From Tachypleus tridentatus (lineage: Eukaryota > Arthropoda > Merostomata > Xiphosura > Limulidae), in the NCBI RefSeq assembly GCF_004210375.1, contig NC_134832.1:153943592-154007591 (forward strand): a stretch of 64,000 bases of DNA. The letters are read 5' to 3'. The translations under genes and the position numbers were made by a program. Of the stretch, positions 15,001 through 27,100 are shown in pieces. The notes under the pieces were generated by a model. That model was not told the DNA's origin. It made no database searches and saw only the letters and a list, made by a program, of their open reading frames with translations. Within the stretch, counting starts at the first letter, position 1; every line of letters begins with the position of its first letter.

Positions 15001-18000
15001 GTTATGTATAGATCTTGATTTGTACATTACTTCAAGTATACTGTATTTGTTCTGTTATGTATAGATCTTGATTTGTACATTACTTCAGTTATACTGTATT
15101 TGTTCTGTTATGTATAGATCTTGATTTGTACATTTCTTCAGTTATACTGTATTTGTTCTGTTATGTATAGATCTTGATTTGTACATTACTTCAAGTATAC
15201 TGTATTTGTTCTGTTATGTATAGATCTTGATTTGTACATTACTTCAAGTATACTGTATTTGTTCTGTTATGTATAGATCTTGATTTGTACATTACTTCAA
15301 GTATACTGTATTTGTTCTGTTATGTATAGATCTTGATTTGTACATTACTTCAAGTATACTGTATTTGTTCTGTTATGTATAGATCTTGATTTGTACATTA
15401 CTTCAAGTATACTGTATTTGTTCTGTTATGTATAGATCTTGATTTGTACATTACTTCAAGTATACTGTATTTGTTCTGTTATGTATAGATCTTGATTTGT
15501 ACATTACTTCAAGTATACTGTATTTGTTCTGTTATGTATAGATCTTGATTTGTACATTACTTCAAGTATACTGTATTTGTTCTGTTATGTATAGATCTTG
15601 ATTTGTACATTACTTCTTCATTTGTTCTGTTATACTGTATATGTTGTTCTGTTATGTATAGATCTTGATTTGTACATTACTTCAAGTATACTGTATTTGT
15701 TCTGTTATGTATAGATCTTGATTTGTACATTACTTCAAGTATACTGTATTTGTTCTGTTATGTATAGATCTTGATTTGTACATTACTTCAAGTATACTGT
15801 ATTTGTTCTGTTATGTATAGATCTTGATTTGTACATTACTTCAAGTATACTGTATTTGTTCTGTTATGTATAGATCTTGATTTGTACATTACTTCAAGTA
15901 TACTGTATTTGTTCTGTTATGTATAGATCTTGATTTGTACATTACTTCAAGTATACTGTATTTGTTCTGTTATGTATAGATCTTGATTTGTACATTACTT
16001 CAAGTATACTGTATTTGTTCTGTTATGTATAGATCTTGATTTGTACATTACTTCAAGTATACTGTATTTGTTCTGTTATGTATAGATCTTGATTTGTACA
16101 TTACTTCAAGTATACTGTATTTGTTCTGTTATGTATAGATCTTGATTTGTACATTTCTTCAGTTATACTGTATTTGTTCTGTTATGTATAGATCTTGATT
16201 TGTACATTACTTCAAGTATACTGTATTTGTTCTGTTATGTATAGATCTTGATTTGTACATTACTTCAAGTATACTGTATTTGTTCTGTTATGTATAGATC
16301 TTGATTTGTACATTACTTCAAGTATACTGTATTTGTTCTGTTATGTATAGATCTTGATTTGTACATTACTTCAAGTATACTGTATTTGTTCTGTTATGTA
16401 TAGATCTTGATTTGTACATTACTTCAAGTATACTGTATTTGTTCTGTTATGTATAGATCTTGATTTGTACATTACTTCAAGTATACTGTATTTGTTCTGT
16501 TATGTATAGATCTTGATTTGTACATTACTTCAAGTATACTGTATTTGTTCTGTTATGTATAGATCTTGATTTGTACATTACTTCAAGTATACTGTATTTG
16601 TTCTGTTATGTATAGATCTTGATTTGTACATTACTTCAAGTATACTGTATTTGTTCTGTTATGTATAGATCTTGATTTGTACATTACTTCAAGTATACTG
16701 TATTTGTTCTGTTATGTATAGATCTTGATTTGTACATTACTTCTTCAGTATATACTGTATTTGTTCTGTTATGTATAGATCTTGATTTGTACATTACTTC
16801 AAGTATACTGTATTTGTTCTGTTATGTATAGATCTTGATTTGTACATTACTTCAAGTATACTGTATTTGTTCTGTTATGTATAGATCTTGATTTGTACAT
16901 TACTTCAAGTATACTGTATTTGTTCTGTTATGTATAGATCTTGATTTGTACATTACTTCAAGTATATGTATAGATCTGTATTTGTTCTGTTATGTATAGA
17001 TCTTGATTTGTACATTACTTCAAGTATACTGTATTTGTTCTGTTATGTATAGATCTTGATTTGTACATTTGTACTTCAAGTATACTGTATTTGTTCTGTT
17101 ATGTATAGATCTTGATTTGTACATTACTTCAAGTATACTGTATTTGTTCTGTTATGTATAGATCTTGATTTGTACATTACTTCAAGTATACTGTATTTGT
17201 TCTGTTATGTATAGATCTTGATTTGTACATTACTTCAAGTATACTGTATTTGTTCTGTTATGTATAGATCTTGATTTGTACATTACTTCAGTTATACTGT
17301 ATTTGTTCTGTTATGTATAGATCTTGATTTGTACATTACTTCAAGTATACTGTATTTGTTCTGTTATGTATAGATCTTGATTTGTACATTACTTCAAGTA
17401 TACTGTATTTGTTCTGTTATGTATAGATCTTGATTTGTACATTACTTCAAGTATACTGTATTTGTTCTGTTATGTATAGATCTTGATTTGTACATTACTT
17501 CAAGTATACTGTATTTGTTCTGTTATGTATAGATCTTGATTTGTACATTACTTCAGTTATACTGTATTTGTTCTGTTATGTATAGATCTTGATTTGTACA
17601 TTACTTCAAGTATACTGTATTTGTTCTGTTATGTATAGATCTTGATTTGTACATTACTTCAAGTATACTGTATTTGTTCTGTTATGTATAGATCTTGATT
17701 TGTACATTACTTCAAGTATATACTGTATTTGTTCTGTTATGTATAGATCTTGATTTGTACATTACTTCAAGTATACTGTATTTGTTCTGTTATGTATAGA
17801 TCTTGATTTGTACATTACTTCAAGTATACTGTATTTGTTCTGTTATGTATAGATCTTGATTTGTACATTTCTTCAAGTTATACTGTATTTGTTCTGTTAT
17901 GTATAGATCTTGATTTGTACATTACTTCAAGTATACTGTATTTGTTCTGTTATGTATAGATCTTGATTTGTACATTACTTCAAGTATACTGTATTTGTTC

Positions 18001-21000
18001 TGTTATGTATAGATCTTGATTTGTACATTACTTCAAGTATACTGTATTTGTTCTGTTATGTATAGATCTTGATTTGTACATTACTTCAAGTATACTGTAT
18101 TTGTTCTGTTATGTATAGATCTTGATTTGTACATTACTTCAAGTATACTGTATTTGTTCTGTTATGTATAGATCTTGATTTGTACATTACTTCAAGTATA
18201 CTGTATTTGTTCTGTTATGTATAGATCTTGATACTGTACATTATAGATCTTCATTTCTTCAGTATACTGTATTTGTTCTGTTATGTATAGATCTTGATTT
18301 GTACATTACTTCAAGTTACTGTATTTGTTCTGTTATGTATAGATCTTGATTTGTACATTACTTCAAGTATACTGTATTTGTTCTGTTATGTATAGATCTT
18401 GATTTGTACATTACTTCAAGTATACTGTATTTGTTCTGTTATGTATAGATCTTGATTTGTACATTACTTCAAGTATACTGTATTTGTTCTGTTATGTATA
18501 GATCTTGATTTGTACATTATGTATAGATCTTCAAGTATACTGTATTTGTTCTGTTATGTATAGATCTTGATTTGTACATTACTTCAAGTATACTGTATTT
18601 GTTCTGTTATGTATAGATCTTGATTTGTACATTACTTCAAGTATACTGTATTTGTTCTGTTATGTATAGATCTTGATTTGTACATTACTTCAAGTATACT
18701 GTATTTGTTCTGTTATGTATAGATCTTGATTTGTACATTACTTCAAGTATACTGTATTTGTTCTGTTATGTATAGATCTTGATTTGTACATTACTTCAAG
18801 TATACTGTATTTGTTCTGTTATGTATAGATCTTGATTTGTACATTACTTCAAGTATACTGTATTTGTTCTGTTATGTATAGATCTTGATTTGTACATTTC
18901 TTCAAGTATACTGTATTTGTTCTGTTATGTATAGATCTTGATTTGTACATTACTTCAAGTATACTGTATTTGTTCTGTTATGTATAGATCTTGATTTGTA
19001 CATTACTTCAAGTATACTGTATTTGTTCTGTTATGTATAGATCTTGATTTGTACATTACTTCAAGTATACTGTATTTGTTCTGTTATGTATAGATCTTGA
19101 TTTGTACATTACTTCAAGTATACTGTATTTGTTCTGTTATGTATAGATCTTGATTTGTACATTACTTCAAGTATACTGTATTTGTTCTGTTATGTATAGA
19201 TCTTGATTTGTACATTACTTCAAGTATACTGTATTTGTTCTGTTATGTATAGATCTTGATTTGTACATTACTTCAAGTATACTGTATTTGTTCTGTTATG
19301 TATAGATCTTGATTTGTACATTACTTCAAGTATACTGTATTTGTTCTGTTATGTATAGATCTTGATTTGTACATTTCTTCAGTTATACTGTATTTGTTCT
19401 GTTATGTATAGATCTTGATTTGTACATTACTTCAAGTATACTGTATTTGTTCTGTTATGTATAGATCTTGATTTGTACATTACTTCAAGTATACTGTATT
19501 TGTTCTGTTATGTATAGATCTTGATTTGTACATTACTTCAATGTATACTGTATTTGTTCTGTTATGTATAGATCTTGATTTGTACATTACTTCAAGTATA
19601 CTGTATTTGTTCTGTTATGTATAGATCTTGATTTGTACATTACTTCAAGTATACTGTATTTGTTCTGTTATGTATAGATCTTGATTTGTACATTACTTCA
19701 AGTATACTGTATTTGTTCTGTTATGTATAGATCTTGATACTGTATTTGTTCTGTTATGTATAGATCTTGATTTGTACATTACTTCAAGTATACTGTATTT
19801 GTTCTGTTATGTATAGATCTTGATTTGTACATTACTTCAAGTATACTGTATTTGTTCTGTTATGTATAGATCTTGATTTGTACATTACTTCAAGTATACT
19901 GTATTTGTTCTGTTATGTATAGATCTTGATTTGTACATTACTTCAAGTATACTGTATTTGTTCTGTTATGTATAGATCTTGATTTGTACATTTCTTCAAG
20001 TATACTGTATTTGTTCTGTTATGTATAGATCTTGATTTGTACATTACTTCAAGTATACTGTATTTGTTCTGTTATGTATAGATCTTGATTTGTACATTAC
20101 TTCATGTATGTATTTGTTCTGTTATGTATAGATCTTGATTTGTACATTACTTCAAGTATACTGTATTTGTTCTGTTATGTATAGATCTTGATTTGTACAT
20201 TACTTCAAGTATACTGTATTTGTTCTGTTATGTATAGATCTTGATTTGTACATTACTTCACTGTATTTGTTCTGTTATGTATAGATCTTGATTTGTACAT
20301 TACTTCAAGTATACTGTATTTGTTCTGTTATGTATAGATCTTGATTTGTACATTACTTCAAGTATACTGTATTTGTTCTGTTATGTATAGATCTTGATTT
20401 GTACATTACTTCAAGTATACTGTATTTGTTCTGTTATGTATAGATCTTGATTTGTACATTACTTCAAGTATACTGTATTTGTTCTGTTATGTATAGATCT
20501 TGATTTGTACATTACTTCAAGTATACTGTATTTGTTCTGTTATGTATAGATCTTGATTTGTACATTTCTTCAGTTATACTGTATTTGTTCTGTTATGTAT
20601 AGATTTCTTGATTTGTACATTACTTCAAGTATACTGTATTTGTTCTGTTATGTATAGATCTTGATTTGTACATTTCTTCAAGTATACTGTATTTGTTCTG
20701 TTATGTATAGATCTTGATTTGTACATTACTTCAAGTATACTGTATTTGTTCTGTTATGTATAGATCTTGATTTGTACATTACTTCAAGTATACTGTATTT
20801 GTTCTGTTATGTATAGATCTTGATTTGTACATTACTTCAAGTATACTGTATTTGTTCTGTTATGTATAGATCTTGATTTGTACATTACTTCAAGTATACT
20901 GTATTTGTTCTGTTATGTATACATCTTGATTTGTACATATTTGTTCTGTTATGTATAGATCTTCAATTACTTATACTGTATAGATCTTGATTTGTTTGTT

Positions 21001-21038
21001 CTGTGTATGTATAGATCTTGAATCTTGATTTGTACATT
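1..21038. repeat. 53-bp satellite array, about 395 head-to-tail copies
   Basis: The monomer is 53 bp, beginning with agtatactgtatttgttctg and continuing through a BglII-type agatct and a tgtaca. Most copies look identical. A recurrent variant has 'catttcttca' for 'cattactt', sometimes followed by 'gttatac' (for example near 135, 2510, 3065, 6770, 9715, 13710, 16150, 19380 and 20570). A few copies are internally broken (about 290, 795, 2160, 2945, 6285, 8575, 10310, 12415, 14340, 15615, 18235). Each monomer carries three short palindromes (agtatact, agatct, tgtaca). No reading frame longer than a few dozen codons survives. The array starts before the window. Its last 100 bases (20935-21038) are scrambled, as expected at an array edge. 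Confidence 0.98.
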
Positions 21039-22676
21039 TACGCGGTCTCTGCGTGCGGTGCTGTCGTATTTCGCCTTTTCCGATGTCTGGTGTGCAATGC
21101 ATGGATCTGCTTTTATGGCTACCTGGACCGGACGGGGTGTTTGTTGCCGCCTCGACTGGTTCTATGTGACACCCAGCCTACGGCAGATCCTCAATGGGGC
21201 TGCTGTTCATCGGGTTGGGGATGTCTCGTTTTAGGTGTCTGACCATTGGGCGTTTCTCGCCACATTCCATTTCTCGGGGCCCCGGTGTGTGGAGGCGCAA
21301 GGTCCTCCTTGCTGAGAATCGGGTTGGAGACGCTTTGCTTGTCCTTGATCGGGGGATCTGTTCTGTCGAGTCTGTCACTGGTTCGTGGTGGGCGGGTCCC
21401 AAGCTGCGGCAAGCTGGCATGGGGATTTTGCGGGCCCGCTGTCTGACCTTGCGGGGCTAGCAGAACATCTTGGCTGTTTTGCTTCGTGGCGGACCGACTG
21501 ATCGCTGGGTCCTCTGGAACATTGAGACACTACGTAGGGATATAGATTTTGGATTATTCCAAGCTGTTCCGTGCAGCGAGCGTTTCTAGTCTGATCAAGT
21601 CGCTCGATCCCAGATCTGCCACCAAGGTTCTGCTGTGCAAGACACGGGAGAGGGCTAAGACCCGACACATCTCCAGTCTGGTGTTGGAGAATGGTCAATC
21701 GTCATCTGAATCTCCGACATTCTGGATGCGTGCCTCGGCTACTATCGCCGTTTGTTTTTGGCTTCGCCCGTGGACAAGGGGTTGTGAGATGACATTACTC
21801 GGCTTTTGACCTCCATCGACCCTTCCTTTCACGAAAAGCTGGTGAAACCAGTCTCCTTGGGCGAGTGTTGGTCGGCCATTCGGTCCATGCAGCTTAATAA
21901 GTGTCCTGGGCCGGTGGAATTTTACAGTAACGTTTGGCATGTCGTCGGACCCTCTTTCGTCCAACTTTTCAACGAGTGTCTGGCTGCGGGGTTACTGCCA
22001 TCGGGAACGCTAGATGGGCTAATTACACTTATCTGTAAGGATCCAGTCTGACGATCTTTCCTCGTGGCATCTTGGTTAACAGGTACCTGACGTCCTCCTT
22101 TCCCATCTTGCAGGTTCGTCAGAGCTGCCTGTTGTCCCCAACATTTTATGTGTGGGTTATCGAGTGCCTGCTCTCTTATCTGTACCACACAGTCTCGGTG
22201 CGTGGTCTCCAGATGCCGGGGGATTCGTGCGTGACGTATGTCGCGCATGCAGACGATGTGAACCTGTTTCTCGAGAAACTCACATCCTTAGGTTCAGTGC
22301 TGGCCATCGTCAATCGTTACTCTCGGGCCAAAGCCGCCAAGCTGAATGTCTCCAAATCTCGTGCGCGGGGCTTTGGCAAATGGGCCTTTTCCTTTCAGTA
22401 TGCCATTACCATTTTTAAGTACGTCATCTGGGTTGCTCGGAACAACTTGGTCTTCGAGCAGGCTCCGGTGTCGTACTTTTCGATACTGGGTAGGGCCAGG
22501 TTCCGCTGTTACTCTGCCTAGAAGCGGACTATCAGTTCCTGAATTTAGGGATGTAAATTCATTTGTAAATATTCATGTTTTCTCTTTCCATTTGTACATA
22601 TTAATGTTTTTTTGCTTGTTTATATTTCATGTCTTGCCTTTTTGTCCTGTTTTCTTTGTTGTAAATAAATTCAAAA
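21039..22676 (+). pseudogene. Degenerate L1/Tx1-like LINE fragment (endonuclease C-terminus plus reverse transcriptase)
   Basis: This GC-richer block interrupts the satellite. In + frames it reads as pieces of a non-LTR retrotransposon ORF2. At 21046-21260 is the end of an APE-type endonuclease, with 'FSDVWCAMH', an RLD segment and, after an in-frame stop at 21232-21234, 'VSDHWAF' (the family's SDH motif). At 21806-22051 is the start of the reverse transcriptase ('MQLNKCPGPVEFY', where the family normally has an extra DG-type segment). At 22072-22400 are 'VRQSCLLSPTFYVWVIE' and 'HADDVNLFLEKL', the degraded YADD catalytic box, then 'LNVSKSRARGFGKWAF'. The Asp pair survives but Tyr is His. Stops, frameshifts and a missing segment between 22051 and 22072 show it is dead, and it is 5'-truncated within the endonuclease. 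'VIWVARNNLVFEQAP' near 22420 fits a Tx1-like C-terminus. Clade assignment is inference. Confidence 0.85.
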
Positions 22677-23901
22677 TAAGAGCAAAAGAGCTGTCTGTGG
22701 CCTTCAGAAAGAAAATTGTAGCAGCTTATGAGTCTGGTAAAGGATTTTAAAAGATCTCAAAATAGTTTGAAATCAGCCATTCCACTCTCTGGAAAATAGT
22801 CAACAAGTGGAGGGCTTTCAAAACAACTGCCAACATGCCCAGATCTGGTCGTCCAAGGAAGATCACCCTGAGAGCAGACCGCAAGATGCTAAAATGTCGT
22901 TACGGGACTTACAGCAGACTCTGGCTACTGTTGATGTGAAAGTGCATACCTCTACAATCAGAAAGAGACTGCATAACTGTTACTTGCATGGGAGGTGTGC
23001 AAGAAGGGAACCTTTGCTCTCTAAGAGAAACATCAAGGCCAGACTGAAGTTTACCAGAGAGAACATAGACAAAGACCAGGACTTCTGGAATAATGTTCTT
23101 TGGGACATATGATTCCAAAATTGAATTATTTGGACACCAGAACAGAAGACATGTCTGGCGTAAATCAAATACAGCATTCCAGGAAAAGAACCTCATACCA
23201 ACTGTGAAGCGTGGAGGTGGAAGTGTCATGGTTTGGGCCTGCTTTGCTGCAGTAGGACCTGGACAGCTCACAATCATAGAATCCACCATGAATTCTACTA
23301 TGTATCAGAGGGTGCTTGAGGATCATGTGAGACCATCTGTACAAAAATTAAATCTGAAGCGGAACTGGTCCCTGCAACACGACAATGACCCAAAATATAC
23401 CAGTAAATCCACCAAGAACTAACTGAAAACTGAGAAATGGAGAGTCCTGAAATGGCTGAGTCAAAGCCCAGATCTTCATCCCATTGAGATGCTGTGGGGT
23501 GGCTTGAAACGAGTTGTACATGCAAAAAACTTCTCAAACATCTCAAAGCTGAAATAATTCTGTATTGAGGAGTGGGGCAAACTTTCTTGAGACCGATGTC
23601 AGAGACTGGTAGATGGCTACAAGAAGTGTCTCACTGCAGTGATTTTAGCCAAAGGGGGTAACACTAGCTATTAGAGGGTAGGATATCCTAACTTTTTCCT
23701 CAGTTAGAATATGCATTTTTGTAGCATGACATTTACAGAAGATCTTGAAAAGTCTTTTCTTCAGTTTTAATTGTTTAGTTATATTCGTATAATCTCTCAG
23801 TATTGTTAAAATTGAGATTAAATATATATATATATATATATCCAAAAATTTTACAAAATACACAGGATTTCATAGGGTGTCCTACTTTTTTCACATGACT
23901 G
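22677..23901 (+). pseudogene. 5'-truncated, inactive Tc1-like DNA transposon
   Basis: Pieces of a Tc1-family (DD34E) transposase can be read in order: a paired-like helix-turn-helix region with stops (22680-22800), 'RKRLHNCYLHGRCARREP' (about 22960), 'ARLKFTRENIDKDQDFWNNV' (about 23040), 'SKIELFGHQNRRHVWR' (23112 on, after a frameshift), 'GGGSVMVWACFAAVGPGQL', 'LQHDNDPKYTSKSTKN' and then, after a stop, 'SQSPDLHPIEMLWGGLKR'. The second Asp and the Glu of the catalytic triad remain. At the first Asp site the local reading is T-Y-D-S, so the acidic residue appears lost. The 3' inverted repeat ends at 23901 (rc: cagtcatgtgaaaaaagtag) and is followed by the TA expected of the superfamily. The 5' terminal repeat and untranslated region are missing, because the element begins directly after the LINE 3' end. 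Confidence 0.93.
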
Positions 23902-23975
23902 TATATGTTCTGTTATGTATAGTTCTTGGTTTGTACATATATTCATATACACCATATTTGCTCTGTTACGTATAT
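23902..23975. repeat. Decayed 53-bp satellite remnant (about 1.4 monomers)
   Basis: After the Tc1 target TA the sequence reads 'tgttctgttatgtatag', then 'tcttggtttgtaca' and 'catatttgctctgttacgta'. These align in register with the monomer of the large array but with several substitutions. It shows that the LINE/Tc1 composite sits inside the satellite near its right edge. Confidence 0.88.
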
Positions 23976-24049
23976 TTTTTTTCAATAAATCTTATTGTCT
24001 GTACACATGCACATTAGAATATAGTGTTTTGTTGTTTTCTCATCCTTAG

Positions 24050-24137
24050 AATATGATGATATTCAGTGTGCATCTGAGTTTGTTGAGAACAACCGAATGA
24101 TTCATTATTGTGAAGGGTTTTGTCGTCAACCTTGTAG
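24050..24137 (+). CDS. DEG/ENaC exon (Cys-rich extracellular region)
   Basis: The acceptor is 'tcatccttag' and the donor 'gtaaga'. The exon reads 'YDDIQCASEFVENNRMIHYC' then 'EGFCRQPC', holding four cysteines of the conserved extracellular disulphide cluster. It ends in phase 2 (ag), completing an Arg codon with the first base of the next exon. Confidence 0.9.
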
Positions 24138-27100
24138 GTAAGAGAAATTATTTACTTGGAACAAAACACACATGATCAGGTGTGACTCAGTTAAACTACA
24201 CATAATAAACACTAGAACCTAAAGTAAACAGTAGTGATGGTATATCATTTAAAGGTATTTATGAAGTCGTAGATTTCAGCCACGATGACAATATATCGTC
24301 CATTTGATGGGATATGTGTCGTGAAGCATCGAGAGAATACTTTCACAATATAAACAAAATAAGACAGTTATTGAAGTAATTTTTAGGGATACACTTCTAA
24401 GAAATTCTAACTAAACTGTATTTCTGTAGGTAACAAGAATTATGTTCCTTTATCATTAATTCTTCATTAAGTTTTATTAACAACAGTGTTGAAGTGCATT
24501 CAAAACAAGAACGATGGGATAAAAAATCCCTTTAAACATCATATAAAGATTTACTTATAATTTAGCTTTGAAACCGAAATTAGTATTTTATAATATATAA
24601 ACGGAACACGATTTAAAACAAACAATACTTACTACTGAATCCATTATAATTAACTGTATGTATGCTCCGTTTTGAACGTTTGTTTATCTGACAATAGATT
24701 AACTATGAAACTTAAATGCATTTCATACGGACATTCTTGTAGACAAAGGTTTTTGTATGGATATTTTAGAAACTGTTAGTTGTTTCAAAAAGCATCTAAC
24801 ATTAAAGATGTTCTAGGACTACGTAAGCTTCAACCCTACTTCTGTTAGCCGTAAAGAGACCTACCTTTTACCTACGAATAATAGGACTGACCGTCATTTA
24901 TGAAATCCCCACAAGTGAAAGTACGAGCACTATCGGCGACAGGGTTTGATCCCACTATTCGCCCCAGTAAACAGGTCACGTCAAGCACTACCTATTGGTA
25001 GTATCACGTCTCAGTTGTATACCAGTAATACAAAATTAATATTGAGAAAATGTAGGAACACAATATACTCGGTAAGAAGATCTGAACAAAGCTCAGCAAG
25101 GTACAGTGGAGTTATTATACATATGTGATACTAGTAATAGCGTATTGTGATAACAAACAAGGTATAAACTGTGGTTTTAGAACTTATTAAATGAATACAT
25201 GATAGTAATAGTATATTTTAATAAAAAAAACAGTCAAGACAGTAAGTTAAAAGGTGTTTTTAAAACAGTAACTTCACAGTAACAATAAATACACGTATTT
25301 ACACTCTAAAATCAAATTGTTGTGTAAATATTTTATATATATAAGTAGCGTTTCTCAGACCACAAGTTAAACTAGCTCTCTCTAGTGTAATCCACTGACA
25401 GGTAAACAGAGAGACACATTTCTCTGATTTTAACACATAAAACAACACAACAGGTAAGCAATTCAACAATAAATTAGTCCTTTTAACAAATTTTAACAAT
25501 AGTATCCCATGATAACAGTATTAGCATGTGATAACAACAGGATCACATTACCAGAACTTCAACAACGGGTAATTGAAAACATCTTCTTAGAACTCATGAA
25601 TATCACTAAAATATTTTGACAAAACTCTGTCGATATAGATAAAGATAGTTCCAACTATCATCACCTGTACAATCCTTCTATAGAATTAAAATAATAACTA
25701 CAAACATTTACATACAAAACTGACACATTCTTGTTTAAAAGACAACAAACATCAGCTTCCCGTCAGTAACACCGATTCGAACAGCTCTTGTAACAACACC
25801 CTATTTTTCATAAAGAAACAACCATAACATTAAGCACTATTAAAATACATTTATCTCATAATAAACAGCCTGAAAAAAACACACACAATCCTTCTTAAAC
25901 TAACATATCTCTTGAAAATAACAGTGACTTTATTAAACATAGAGATAAGAATGAATACTTCTCACATATCTCTAACATTCAACATAACTCTCTTTAAACC
26001 AGGACTCAGTCTTAGTTGAGGTTTCAACATCTGTCCAAATAACAATTATATTAATGAGCCAGAACATCTTTCTGTCCTTCTTCAATTCTCTGGAAACCAA
26101 GACTACGTAAAATATTTCTTAAGAAACCTTACCTAACCGAAAATGAACATAAACCAAACAATGACCCACGTTTGGAGAGTTATATGAAAGTATTAAAAAC
26201 TGACATAATAAAAAAACTTTAAAATCTTCCAAATAATAACCTATTAATATTAACTGAAGAAACTGTGTGTGTTTTCTTATAGCAAAGCCACATAGGGCTA
26301 TTCGCTGAGTCCACCGAGGGGAATCGAATCCCTGATTTTAGCGTTGTTAGTCCTCAGAATTACCGCTGTACCAGCGGTGGACAACTAAAAAGAAAACGTG
26401 CTGTAAACAATATTTAATGAAACAAAAATATCATAATAATAATAAAGCCAGCAGACAAGGGTGGACCTATTGTAATTCTTAACAAAGATGACCATATCAT
26501 ATTAACAATAACATAATCTAATCATAATCTACAAGACACTGATATATATAATAAATTCTCAGAACGTCCTACAACTCTGTTTATTAAGACAATATCTGAT
26601 AAACTAACTTCTACAAGACAATAAAATTAACAAGGAAACTCCTCGGTATTTGATATCCAGACAAACTTTCCTGGTATATTGTATCACTTACTTAAAATAC
26701 TCATGTTAAACAATCCATGGCTGCTGAAAAACTGTCCACTTTTGTTTAATAATGCATACAATTTATTCCCTGTATCTTTCCTCACATGATTAATCCATTT
26801 TCATAATATTATATAGGATATTAATAGTGATGGACAGTTACCATCCAACTGTCTTCTTTACGCTATGGATGTTTCTTCTCTTTATACTTACATTCCACAT
26901 GATGAAGGACTAGAAACTCTAAAGTTCATATTAAACCTTTCTAACCAATCAGAATTCCAAACACTAACTGATCTTCTCAGCCTGGGTTTAAATCTGAACA
27001 ACTTTGAATATAATAACGAACATTACTTCACAGGTTAACAGTATTGCAATAAATATCAAAATGGCTCCCAGTTATGCCAACTAGAGTCGTTATTGTTAGC

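Noticed and set aside
1-21038. CRISPR-like regular repeat pattern
   Set aside because: No unique spacers between repeats; unit directly abuts unit. This is a satellite in a eukaryotic genome.
23821-23840. (ta)n microsatellite as a regulatory element
   Set aside because: A simple dinucleotide run within the 3' region of the Tc1 relic; no reason to assign a function.
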